18,160 nt of DNA from Myxococcales bacterium (GTDB lineage Bacteria; Myxococcota_A; UBA9160; SMWR01): positions 1 through 18,160 of the forward strand of contig JACZVU010000038.1 in the NCBI GenBank assembly GCA_022572485.1. Direction: 5' to 3'. The notes below the pieces were generated by a model, which was given only the letters and a program-made list of their open reading frames with translations, had not been told where the DNA came from and ran no database searches. Positions within the stretch are counted from its first letter, which is position 1; each line of letters begins with the position of its first letter. Of this stretch, positions 7,352-14,943 are shown in pieces. Position numbers and translations under genes: made by a program.

Positions 7352-8778
7352 CTTCAAGCGCGGCTCGCATCCTCGTTGTCGAAGACAACGATACCCTGCG
7401 GCGTGGCATCACCATTGCGCTTCGCGAACGTTGGGGCGATGTTCGGGATCTCGCAAATGGTAATGACGCGATCGAGTGTATTTCCGATACGCATTCCGAT
7501 GCCTTCGACGTCATCGTCACCGACCTGCGGCTGCCGGGTTGCGACGGGATTTCGGTTCTTCGCGCTGCGCGCGAAAGAGATCCCGGAACGAGCGTGTTGA
7601 TCATGACAGCCTACGGATCCATCGAAACCGCGGTCGAAGCCATGCGATCTGGGGCTTTCGATTTCGTCCAGAAACCACTGGATCTCGATCAGCTCGAATT
7701 CCGGGTGGCGCGTGGGGTTGATCACCGGCGACTGCTCTGCGAGGTGACAGAGTTGCGGGCTGAGCGGGCCGAGCAGGCCGCGCACCAAGCGAGCGATCAG
7801 ATCATCGGTAACAGCCCCGCTCTGCGAGGCGCCCTGGATCTCGCGCGGCGGGTGGCGCCGACGCGTTCGACGGTCTTGGTCACTGGCGAGACGGGGACGG
7901 GCAAGGAATTGATCGTGGGATTGATCCACCGGATTTCTCCGCGGGCCAAAGGGCCCCTCGTCAAGGTGAACTGCGCTGCGCTGCCTGAGACGCTGCTGGA
8001 GTCCGAACTCTTTGGTCACGAGCGCGGTGCGTTTACCGGGGCCGATCGCCAGCGCATCGGGCGTTTCGAAGAGGCAAATGGAGGCACGCTCTTTCTCGAT
8101 GAGGTGGGCGATACTTCGAGCGCCACGCAGGCGAAGCTGCTCCGCGTGCTTCAGGAGCAGCAATTCCATCGGCTGGGAGGCAGTACGTTGTTGCGAACCG
8201 ACGCGCGCATCATCTCGGCCACCAACCAGGACCTCGGCGCTCGGATCGCAGAAGGTCTATTCCGCGAAGACCTCTATTTCCGCCTCAACGTGATTCGGAT
8301 CCACCTTCCGCCGCTGCGCGAGCGGCCCGAGGATCTCGTCGAACTCGCCCACCACTTTCTTCGCGAGCTCAGCACCGAAATGCGCCATCCCCTCCGTGGT
8401 TTTACGGAAGCGGCGCTGGCAAAAATCCGAAGCCACGATTGGCCGGGAAATGTTCGAGAGCTGCACAATACACTCGAGCGAGCCGTCTTGATGGCCGAAG
8501 GCTCGCGAATCGACGCCGAAGATTTGTCGATTCTGGGGGGTCGGAGCGCGCGGGGTGGCCGTAGCTGGCGCCGTGAGCTGCCCGCCGAGGGAATCTCACT
8601 ACGAGACGTCGAACGAGGACTCGTCATCGAAGCGTTGGAGCGAACTGGATACGTTCAGAAGGACGCCGCCAAGCTGATCGGAGTGAGCCGGCGCAAGCTC
8701 AACTATATGATCCAGAGAATGGGGATCACGCATTCGGCTTGGCGCCGCAATCGAGATTTGGAGAGCGCCGGCGGATAA
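7348..8778 (+). CDS. NtrC-family sigma-54 response regulator
   Basis: A 476-residue activator with three domains: receiver (about 7-120, phosphoacceptor D59, conserved K109), AAA+ sigma-54 interaction domain (about 152-385) and a Fis-type helix-turn-helix at the C-terminus. Walker A is GETGTGKE (180-187), the sigma-54-contacting loop GAFTGA is intact (227-232) and Walker B is GTLFLDEV (246-253), so it should remodel sigma-54 polymerase. The GTG at 7348 overlaps the kinase stop as GTGA; the frame is open to 7306, but the receiver domain begins just after the GTG. Target promoters are unknown. No canonical -24/-12 element was found in the gaps before the TPR or LysM genes. Together with the kinase it forms a complete two-component pair. 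Confidence 0.93.
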   Translation: MTSSAARILVVEDNDTLRRGITIALRERWGDVRDLANGNDAIECISDTHSDAFDVIVTDLRLPGCDGISVLRAARERDPGTSVLIMTAYGSIETAVEAMRSGAFDFVQKPLDLDQLEFRVARGVDHRRLLCEVTELRAERAEQAAHQASDQIIGNSPALRGALDLARRVAPTRSTVLVTGETGTGKELIVGLIHRISPRAKGPLVKVNCAALPETLLESELFGHERGAFTGADRQRIGRFEEANGGTLFLDEVGDTSSATQAKLLRVLQEQQFHRLGGSTLLRTDARIISATNQDLGARIAEGLFREDLYFRLNVIRIHLPPLRERPEDLVELAHHFLRELSTEMRHPLRGFTEAALAKIRSHDWPGNVRELHNTLERAVLMAEGSRIDAEDLSILGGRSARGGRSWRRELPAEGISLRDVERGLVIEALERTGYVQKDAAKLIGVSRRKLNYMIQRMGITHSAWRRNRDLESAGG

Positions 8779-8805
8779 GCGGCCCAGCGCGTGTTCGCGG
8801 ATCCC

Positions 8806-8862
8806 GAGACCCCTTGATTCCTCATGGTTTTGTCCGAACCTTAGGCGCCGGAGCAGGGTCTC
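8806..8862 (+). repeat. Inverted repeat GAGACCC / GGGTCTC before the TPR lipoprotein gene
   Basis: GAGACCC at 8806-8812 is mirrored by GGGTCTC at 8856-8862, within the 134-base gap between the regulator and the TPR gene. The 7-bp arms are 43 bases apart, so they may be half-sites, a long hairpin or chance. No clear sigma-70 or sigma-54 promoter was found in this gap. Confidence 0.2.
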
Positions 8863-8912
8863 AAAGCAAATTGCAGCATCCAACGAGGTCTCCAGTCAAC
8901 AGAGGTGGTCGA

Positions 8913-11369
8913 ATGCGACGCATGGTCACACGGGTCTTGGTTCTCGCCGCTTGTTCTCTCGTACTGGGGGCGTGCCAGGACGACGAAGAGAAAGTCGCGG
9001 AGTATTTGAGCCGTGCCTCTGCCTATCAGGAGGCGAAGGAGTACCCGGCGGCGATCATCGAGTACAGGAACGCGCTGCAGATCGATCCGAACAATGCGGC
9101 CGCCCATTGGGGGCTCGCGAAGGGGTACCTGGCCAATCAGCAAATCCCAGAGGGATTCTGGGAACTCCGCGAAGCCGTGCGCTTGGGTCCGGACAACATG
9201 GACGCGCGTGCGCAGCTTTCGCAGCTCCTGCTGCTGGGCGGCGACCCCGATGAGGCACTCACAGAGGCCGAGGAACTGATCAGCCGCGGCGGGGAGCGCG
9301 GGCATATTCACCGCGCACAAGCCCTCGATCGACTCGAGCGAGTCGAGGAAGCGTTCGAGGAATACGAACGGGCCATTGCAGCCACGCCGGACAAGCCCGC
9401 ACCGGTCTTGCTTTACGCGCAGTCCCTGAATCGGTACGGAGACCGCGAGGCCGCCGAGCGCTATTTCCAGAAATTGGTCGAGATGGCCCCCGACGTTTCC
9501 AACTATACGTTTCTCGCGGCGTTTCTCGCACAGGACCGCGCCCGGGAGGACGAGACCGAGCAGGCTTTCTTGGAAGCGACGCGTCTCGCCGAAGTCGAAG
9601 ACCAGGTTCTCGCCCATCAAAACGTGGCGAGTTTCTATTTTCAGCGCGAACGCTTCGACGAAGCCACCAACTATCTCGATGGAGCGATCCTGACCGTCGA
9701 GCAACCCGTAGGGCTGATCTACCTGCTCGCGCGCCTTCACGTCGCCCAGGGCAACACCGAGAAAGCTGACGCGTTGATCAAAGAGGCGACCCAGGTCGAC
9801 CCCGCCGACCCCGTGCCTTATCTGACTCTTTCGGGACATTTGGGCCGCCAGGGAGATGTTGCGGGAGCCCTCACGGCGGCCGAAAAGGCGCTCGAAATCG
9901 ATCCGGATTTGACGGATGCGAAGCTTCGCGTGGCTGAAATCATGGTCGACGTTGGCTATCGCGATGACGACGAAGAGAAGATCCGACGCGGTCAGCAGAT
10001 GGTCGAAGAGGTGCTGTCTGCTGGAACTCCGAGCGCCAGCGCGCTGATGGTGATGGCAAAGATCGACCTCGCCCAGCAAAAGGTCGACGAGGCGATTAAA
10101 GGTCTGCGGGCAGCGCTGGAGTTCGAGCCGAACAACTCCCAAGCGCACTTCATCCTCGGTACGGCGCTGTCCGTCCAGGGAGAAGGGCCAGCGGCGCGCG
10201 CCGAACTCGCGCGCGCACTCGAGATCGATCCGAGTATGCTCGAGGCGCGCCGCATCCTGGCTCGGGTCCACGCTTCGCTAGGTGAGCACGAGTACGCGGT
10301 CGAAGAAGGGCGACGCTATCTGATCGCGAAGCCCGATTCGACGCAGACGAGAATCCTCTTGGCCCAGAGTCTGGTGATTCTGCGCCGAATGGACGCGGCC
10401 CTCAGCGAGCTGGACGCGATCCCCGAGAGTGAGCGCAACGTCGATGTCCTCTACGCGCTGGGGCGGGTTCATCTCGGTATGGGCCATGATCGAGAAGCGC
10501 GCCAATACCTGACCACGGCGAACGAGTTGATGCCGACCCATTACGACATCTTGCGCAATCTGGTGCGGCTCGATCGGAAAGAGGGTCGGTTTGCGGAATC
10601 GGTGGCTCGTGTCGGGGCCGCGGTGGAGGCAGAACCCGAGAACGCCAAGTTGCGCACGCTCTCGGGTCTCGTCGCACGGATGGACAAGAGGCTCGATGAT
10701 GCCGAGGCGGCCTTCCAAAAAGCGATCGAGCTCGACCCGGCGGACGCGGCTGGCTACGAACAGCTGGCACGGCTCTACGCGAAGACCGATCGGCTCAAGG
10801 AGGCGGTTACCACCTACGAAGCCGCCATCCAAGCGCGCCCCGAGGATCCGAACCTGCACTATTTCCTCGGAACCCTCTATTCGTTTGGAGGTGCACAGGA
10901 CAAGGCGATCGAGCGCTACGAGGACGCAATCAAATACGGCCCGGAGCTGGCCTATCCGAAGAACGATCTCGCCTACATCTACGCCGAATCCGGCGAAAAC
11001 CTCGACCGCGCCCTGGATCTCGCACAAGACGCCAAGGCCGCTTTGCCCGACACCGCCACGGTGGCAGACACGCTCGGCTGGGTGCTCTACAAGCGTGGCA
11101 TTCCGGCCGCAGCGATCAGCTATTTGAAAGAAGCCGTCGCCAATTCAGACGGCGACATCACGGTTTCAGGCATCAGCCTTCACCATCTCGCCCAGGCCTA
11201 CGAGGCAGATGGTGACCCCGACAAGGCGCAAGAAACCCTGCGGCGTACGATTGCCGCGCTCGACGAACACGCCGGGGGACAGCGAGCGAGCGGGGAGTCG
11301 GTTCGCCCCGAGCCCGCCTGGGCGATGGAAGCGCGGGTCATGCTGGCCCGCCTTGAGAGCGGCAGCTGA
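8913..11369 (+). CDS. Large TPR-repeat lipoprotein, PrsT-like
   Basis: An 818-residue protein almost entirely of tetratricopeptide repeats. A lipoprotein signal is clear: a basic start, a hydrophobic stretch (about 8-18) and the lipobox LGAC with C21 as lipidation site; D at +3 does not decide the membrane in every species. TPR units run from about residue 35 to the end, for example YPAAIIEYRNALQIDPNN (44-61), and the VADTLGWVLYKRG unit near the C-terminus is typical of the PrsT proteins of exosortase/EPS loci. The ATG at 8913 has AGAGG at 8901-8905; the frame is open upstream to 8739 inside the previous gene, but the signal peptide fixes the start. It probably acts as a periplasmic scaffold for polysaccharide assembly or secretion. 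That role is inferred from family and neighbours; no exosortase is in view. Confidence 0.85.
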   Translation: MRRMVTRVLVLAACSLVLGACQDDEEKVAEYLSRASAYQEAKEYPAAIIEYRNALQIDPNNAAAHWGLAKGYLANQQIPEGFWELREAVRLGPDNMDARAQLSQLLLLGGDPDEALTEAEELISRGGERGHIHRAQALDRLERVEEAFEEYERAIAATPDKPAPVLLYAQSLNRYGDREAAERYFQKLVEMAPDVSNYTFLAAFLAQDRAREDETEQAFLEATRLAEVEDQVLAHQNVASFYFQRERFDEATNYLDGAILTVEQPVGLIYLLARLHVAQGNTEKADALIKEATQVDPADPVPYLTLSGHLGRQGDVAGALTAAEKALEIDPDLTDAKLRVAEIMVDVGYRDDDEEKIRRGQQMVEEVLSAGTPSASALMVMAKIDLAQQKVDEAIKGLRAALEFEPNNSQAHFILGTALSVQGEGPAARAELARALEIDPSMLEARRILARVHASLGEHEYAVEEGRRYLIAKPDSTQTRILLAQSLVILRRMDAALSELDAIPESERNVDVLYALGRVHLGMGHDREARQYLTTANELMPTHYDILRNLVRLDRKEGRFAESVARVGAAVEAEPENAKLRTLSGLVARMDKRLDDAEAAFQKAIELDPADAAGYEQLARLYAKTDRLKEAVTTYEAAIQARPEDPNLHYFLGTLYSFGGAQDKAIERYEDAIKYGPELAYPKNDLAYIYAESGENLDRALDLAQDAKAALPDTATVADTLGWVLYKRGIPAAAISYLKEAVANSDGDITVSGISLHHLAQAYEADGDPDKAQETLRRTIAALDEHAGGQRASGESVRPEPAWAMEARVMLARLESGS

Positions 11370-11425
11370 TCCCAACCCGACACCGGCTTCCGATCTCAAG
11401 CCTCCCGGCCGCGCGGTCGATACGG

Positions 11426-11439
11426 GCACGTCTACGTGC
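11426..11439 (+). promoter_or_regulatory. Small palindrome GCACGT-CT-ACGTGC
   Basis: A perfect 6-bp inverted repeat with a 2-base centre, in the 156-base gap between the TPR and LysM genes. It could be a dimeric regulator site or a short hairpin. GGCACG here resembles a sigma-54 -24 element, but the following GC is one base out of register. The rest of the gap shows nothing recognisable except the ribosome binding site GGAGGG at 11515-11520. Confidence 0.25.
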
Positions 11440-11525
11440 GTCGCATGGCCGATCTGCGAGGATGGCCCCGCGGGGAAGCGGCTTGCCGTGGCCCGCGACT
11501 CGACGTCGTCGTTTGGAGGGATGCG

Positions 11526-13136
11526 ATGAAAACCGGACTGCTCACGATCTTCGCTGTGGCGATTGCAATCGCGCTCACTGCGGGGAGCTTGTACGCGAGC
11601 GAAACTTCGACCCTGAACGCAGGCGCGGCAGAGAGCGCAGACAGCCAGGCTGGCGCTGAGCGGGTGCCGGCAACAGTGGCACCGGTTCCAGAATCGCCCG
11701 CCGCAGACCCAGCGGTGGCCGACGAGGGCGAGAGCGCCGAAACCGCGGACAGTGTTGAAACAGCCGAAGCCGCTGAAACGACCGAAACGCTTGAAACGGC
11801 CGAAGCGTCGCAAATCGAGGGGGCCGCTGAAAGCGACGTCACTACTGCGGCCGATTGGGCAGTCGCAGCGGACGGTGACGGAGCGGTCGACGCTTCGACA
11901 GTCGCAGCGGACGGTGACGGAGCGGTCGACGCTTCGACAGTCGCAGCGGACGGTGACGGAGCGGTCGACGCTTCGACAGTCGCAGCGGACGGTGACGGAG
12001 CGATCGATCCCGAACGCCCGGGCTCCAGTGACGAAATCGAAAATGCGGAGGCACTCGCTGACACCGGCGCAAGCTCTGCGAGTGAGGTCGCGAGTTCAGA
12101 CGCCCAGGCGATCCAGAAGGCCGCACTCGGGGAAGTTGGCTACGACGAGCAGGGTCGATCCGGCAGGATCCACGTGGTCGTTACTGGCGACACACTCTGG
12201 GATATCTCCGACGCCTACCTCGGGACTCCGTGGGTGTGGCCGTCGGTCTGGATCGACAATCGCGATATCGAGAATCCGCATCTCATCGTTCCAGGCGATC
12301 GCATCTGGATCACCGCCTATGAGATGCGCCGCGTGAACGCCGAAGAGGCAGAGCGGCTTCTCGCCGGTCAACCCAAGGCGGCCGATGGCGACGACGCATA
12401 CGCCGGCCCCGCCTCCGACAGCTTCCAATCGTTGTTTCAGGGCGAGGGTCCGTCCAATCTCGTGCACGTCAGCTCGCTTGAGATGACTGGCTTGATCAGC
12501 GAGGAGCAACTCGAAGCCGCGGCGAGCATCGTCGACGCCGTTCCCGAGCGCCTCATGCTCAGCCAGGGCGATCGGGTGTACATCGGCCTCGGCGAGCAGG
12601 AGGTGTCGGTCGGCGATCAGTTTACGATCTTCAGAACCCAGGAGAGAGTCTTCGATCCGGATACCAATCGACTGCTGGGTTACCACGTTAAATTGCTCGG
12701 TTGGATCGAGGTCGAAGAGACCAACGCCGAGGTGTCGTTGGCGGTGATTCGGATGTCTGCTGGCGAGATGGGACTCGGCGATCGCGTCATGCCGCGCGAA
12801 CGTCCGATTCTCGACATCGAGGTGGCGGACAGCCCCAAGAATGTCGATGGGCGGATCAGCTTCTTTCCGTCTAGTCGCGCGCTGATGGGAAGTGCCGACT
12901 ATGTTTATCTGAATCGAGGAGAACTCGATGGTCTCCAGGTGGGCAGCCCCCTCGAGGTCTATCGAATCGGTTGGCGAGCCCCTGAGCCCGCCCGAGGTAT
13001 CCGGGTCGAGGTGCCCGATCGCGTCATCGCACAGCTTCTCGTCGTGCGCGCGCGGCGCCAGTCGGCGGTTGCGTTGGTCCGGCAGACGGACACCGAACTG
13101 GAGCTGGGCGACCGCTTCCGAGGCGCGGTGGAATAA
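11526..13136 (+). CDS. Secreted LysM-domain protein with tandem repeats
   Basis: A 536-residue envelope protein. The N-terminus is a signal peptide or anchor (hydrophobic about 4-22). Next is a low-complexity A/E/T/D-rich linker (about 25-200) with degenerate ETAE units, then 3.8 copies of a 13-residue repeat containing DGDGAVD (about 112-163). A LysM domain follows at about 214-264 (GDTLWDISDAYLG; NPHLIVPGDRIWI), expected to bind peptidoglycan. The C-terminus holds two related modules (348-422 and 457-532), each ending in LGDR. GGAGGG at 11515-11520 sets the ATG at 11526; the ATG at 11521 is out of frame and ends after two codons. LysM proteins are found just upstream of dprA in other proteobacteria, as here. 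A structural role in the wall is inferred; the C-terminal modules were not matched to a named family. Confidence 0.85.
   Translation: MKTGLLTIFAVAIAIALTAGSLYASETSTLNAGAAESADSQAGAERVPATVAPVPESPAADPAVADEGESAETADSVETAEAAETTETLETAEASQIEGAAESDVTTAADWAVAADGDGAVDASTVAADGDGAVDASTVAADGDGAVDASTVAADGDGAIDPERPGSSDEIENAEALADTGASSASEVASSDAQAIQKAALGEVGYDEQGRSGRIHVVVTGDTLWDISDAYLGTPWVWPSVWIDNRDIENPHLIVPGDRIWITAYEMRRVNAEEAERLLAGQPKAADGDDAYAGPASDSFQSLFQGEGPSNLVHVSSLEMTGLISEEQLEAAASIVDAVPERLMLSQGDRVYIGLGEQEVSVGDQFTIFRTQERVFDPDTNRLLGYHVKLLGWIEVEETNAEVSLAVIRMSAGEMGLGDRVMPRERPILDIEVADSPKNVDGRISFFPSSRALMGSADYVYLNRGELDGLQVGSPLEVYRIGWRAPEPARGIRVEVPDRVIAQLLVVRARRQSAVALVRQTDTELELGDRFRGAVE
11860..12007 (+). repeat. 39-bp tandem repeat, 3.8 copies, in the LysM gene
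   Basis: Three identical 39-bp units start at 11860, 11899 and 11938; a fourth partial unit from 11977 differs by one base before the pattern ends near 12007. The period is 13 codons, so copy-number change keeps the frame. Each unit encodes AADGDGAVDASTV, the last AADGDGAID. Identity at silent positions shows the expansion is recent or maintained by recombination. Confidence 0.95.
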
Positions 13137-13205
13137 TCCCAGGACGCCATTCATCAACGCAGCGGCGCTGGATTTGCGCGCGCGGCGCCGCACGAGCTAT
13201 GCATG

Positions 13206-13227
13206 GGCTCCCCGGTCCCGGGGAGCC
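13206..13227 (+). terminator. Terminator-like hairpin across the dprA start region
   Basis: GGCTCCCC at 13206-13213 pairs perfectly with GGGGAGCC at 13220-13227, extendable by one G-C pair to a 4-base loop, and is followed by TTCGTTTGT. It lies 69 bases past the LysM stop and is the best intrinsic-terminator candidate in the window. The T-tract is interrupted, so efficiency is uncertain. It includes most of the first codons if dprA starts at 13203. Confidence 0.6.
13220..13225 (+). promoter_or_regulatory. Shine-Dalgarno for a TTG start of dprA, inside the hairpin
   Basis: GGGGAG lies 7 bases before the in-frame TTG at 13233, good spacing. The same bases are the 3' arm of the hairpin, so the site would be masked when the stem forms. 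The upstream ATG at 13203 has no comparable purine tract. Confidence 0.45.
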
Positions 13228-13232
13228 TTCGT

Positions 13233-14324
13233 TTGTCCTCCGATCCCACACCGGACATTCTCGATCCTGCCGACCTCCGTCCTGCTTCCAAGTCCGCTCT
13301 CGGCGACTGGCTGGCGTTCCAACGCGCACTCGGACTCAAACCTCAAGCGGCGGTCGAGCTGCTGCGAAGGCATCGGCATCCTGCGCTTGCCTTGGCTGCC
13401 GCCGGCCTCTCGGCATCATTCGATCGAAACGCCGAGATCGCGACCCTCTTGCGAGTTGGCGCCGTGGGTGTGCCGTTGCATTCAGACGCGTATCCAGCAC
13501 GCCTTGCGAGCATCTCGGACTCCGCTCCGCTGCTGCTGGTGCGCGGCGACGTTCGCGTGCTATCCGAACTTTCGGTCGCGATCGTCGGCGCGCGCGCGGC
13601 GACGGTATATGGGAAGCAGGTCGCTCGCGGCCTGGCCGCCGATCTCGCCCGCGAGGGCGTCGTCATCGTGTCGGGTCTCGCGCGCGGGATCGATGCAGAG
13701 GCCCATCGGGGCGCTCTCGAGGCGGGCGGGCGGACGGTTGCCTTCCAGGCGTGCGGCATCGATCGCATCTATCCCCGGGAACACCGCGCGCTCGCGGATA
13801 AGATCGCTGAAAACGGAGCGGTCGTAACCGAGTTGCCGCTCGGCGAGCCTCCACGGCGACCGTATTTTCCGCTCCGGAATCGATTGATCAGCGGTCTGTC
13901 TGCCGCGGTCGTGATCGTGGAGGCCCGGGAGCGAAGCGGATCGCTGACCACCGCCAATCACGCCGCCAATCAGGGTCGAGACGTCTTTGCGGTACCGGGC
14001 CCGATCACGGCTCCGACGAGCGTTGGGACCAACCGGCTGATCCGCGATGGTGCCTACGTGATGCTGGGTCCGGATGAGATCTGCAACGAACTCGGCTTGA
14101 GTCGAGCGTTGCGCTCCCGTCCGCGGGTCGCTTGCGATCTCTCGGGGCTCTCCCGTGAGATTCTCACCGAGCTTGCCGACGCTCCCGCCTCCCGCGATGA
14201 ACTGGCGCGCAGGCTCGGCCGCGAACCTGTCGCGTTCGCTCTCGAGTTGGTCGAACTCGAGCTCGCAAATCGAATTGCGGAGGACCGCGACGGCCGCCTG
14301 CAGGTCGTCTCTCGACTCCGATGA
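13233..14324 (+). CDS. dprA: DNA-processing protein DprA/Smf
   Basis: Binds incoming single-stranded DNA in natural transformation and loads RecA; the family also occurs in species not known to be competent. Counting from TTG 13233 there are 363 residues. A helical N-terminus (about 30-60) precedes the Rossmann-like core: GARAATVYG (119-127), SGLARGIDAEAH (147-158), CGIDRIYPREH (174-184), FPLRNRLISGLS (212-223), SGSLTTANHA (235-244) and FAVPGP (252-257). A C-terminal winged-helix-like region follows (about 305-355). An ATG at 13203 would add 10 residues, but it sits in the hairpin with no ribosome binding site, so TTG is preferred. The stop overlaps the PilZ gene as ATGA. The LysM gene upstream and trmFO downstream are common dprA neighbours. 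Confidence 0.9.
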   Translation: MSSDPTPDILDPADLRPASKSALGDWLAFQRALGLKPQAAVELLRRHRHPALALAAAGLSASFDRNAEIATLLRVGAVGVPLHSDAYPARLASISDSAPLLLVRGDVRVLSELSVAIVGARAATVYGKQVARGLAADLAREGVVIVSGLARGIDAEAHRGALEAGGRTVAFQACGIDRIYPREHRALADKIAENGAVVTELPLGEPPRRPYFPLRNRLISGLSAAVVIVEARERSGSLTTANHAANQGRDVFAVPGPITAPTSVGTNRLIRDGAYVMLGPDEICNELGLSRALRSRPRVACDLSGLSREILTELADAPASRDELARRLGREPVAFALELVELELANRIAEDRDGRLQVVSRLR

Positions 14325-14758
14325 GCCGAGCTCGCCCGGTTGGCGGCAGGGAGATCCAAAGCGATTCATGCACCGCTCGGACTTGGACGATGAGTCGATC
14401 GGGTGTTGGTTTCTCGGGGTGGGCTGTGTCTGCAATTGTCCAAAGACGTCGCGGTACTCGATTCACCACGACCTTGAACGCCCACTACGACTCGGGCTCC
14501 GAAAAGGGCACCGGTGTTCTCGAGAACATCTCCTACTCGGGTGCCCTGATCGAGAATTCCTCAGCGCGACCCACCGTAGGTTCCAGGGTGCGGGTCTACG
14601 TTTTCGTTGAGCCCGTAGATTTGCTCGCGCCCGCGAGCCCGTACGAATTGCTGGGGCGGGTTGTCCGACACAGTTTCGCTGGCTTCGCGATCGAATACGA
14701 GGACACCGATCCCGAGGTCCTCCAGTTGGTCGACAAAGCGGCGGCCTCCCAAAACTGA
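14321..14758 (+). CDS. Single-domain PilZ protein (c-di-GMP receptor)
   Basis: A small cytoplasmic protein, 145 residues from the ATG at 14321. The PilZ domain spans about 41-140 with both c-di-GMP motifs: R43-x3-R47 in RRRGTRF and the NxSxxG motif NISYSG at 69-74, so ligand binding is likely. Residues 1-38 look non-conserved. Three starts are possible: ATG 14321 (ATGA overlap with dprA), ATG 14390, and GTG 14426, which follows a GGGGTGGG tract and starts just before the domain. The 14321 start is given because overlap coupling is the local habit. It sits between dprA and trmFO, the place usually taken by topA. Its partner and output are unknown; PilZ proteins often control exopolysaccharide or motility, which would fit the sugar genes upstream. 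Confidence 0.82.
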   Translation: MSRARPVGGREIQSDSCTARTWTMSRSGVGFSGWAVSAIVQRRRGTRFTTTLNAHYDSGSEKGTGVLENISYSGALIENSSARPTVGSRVRVYVFVEPVDLLAPASPYELLGRVVRHSFAGFAIEYEDTDPEVLQLVDKAAASQN

Positions 14759-14943
14759 TTTCCGGCCTGGCACCTTCCATCGCCTGCGCGATCCATGACG
14801 CGCGACGCGAGTGCTTCTCCGGTAACGGCGAGATGCGAGGGGCTAAGTTGCCAGCGACTTGAATTCACTCGTGATTTCGGCGTTTCGCAGAGGCTTCGGC
14901 AGCACTTCGGAGCTATGGTTCGGATTTGCTTTGGGAGGGTGCC
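14759..14943 (+). other. 185-base gap, no gene seen
   Basis: The longest non-coding stretch here. No topA remnant is recognisable. TGGCAC at 14768-14773 looks like a sigma-54 -24 box, but the GC expected 12 bases on is displaced by one. TATGGT at 14914-14919 is a weak -10 candidate without a clear -35. The trmFO ribosome binding site GGGAGG lies at 14933-14938. A promoter for the trmFO-hslU run is expected here but cannot be fixed. Confidence 0.4.

Noticed and set aside
8841..10271. 476-codon open frame on the minus strand opposite the TPR gene
   Set aside because: The + strand reads as a continuous TPR lipoprotein with a signal peptide and ribosome binding site; the antisense product has no family features.
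11424..11440. Sigma-54 promoter GGCACG...TGC before the LysM gene
   Set aside because: GG-to-GC distance is 13 rather than 12 and the site is better explained as the symmetric palindrome.
11860..12007. Tandem 39-bp units considered as a CRISPR array
   Set aside because: Units are directly adjacent with no unique spacers and lie inside a coding frame; no cas gene is present.
11432..12126. Minus-strand frames with regular repeats opposite the LysM gene
   Set aside because: The repeats are the mirror of the 39-bp tandem array; any frame through it appears repetitive. No signal for translation on that strand.
14768..14790. Sigma-54 promoter starting with TGGCAC
   Set aside because: The GC of the -12 element is one base out of register and TTGC is replaced by TCGC; sigma-54 spacing is strict.
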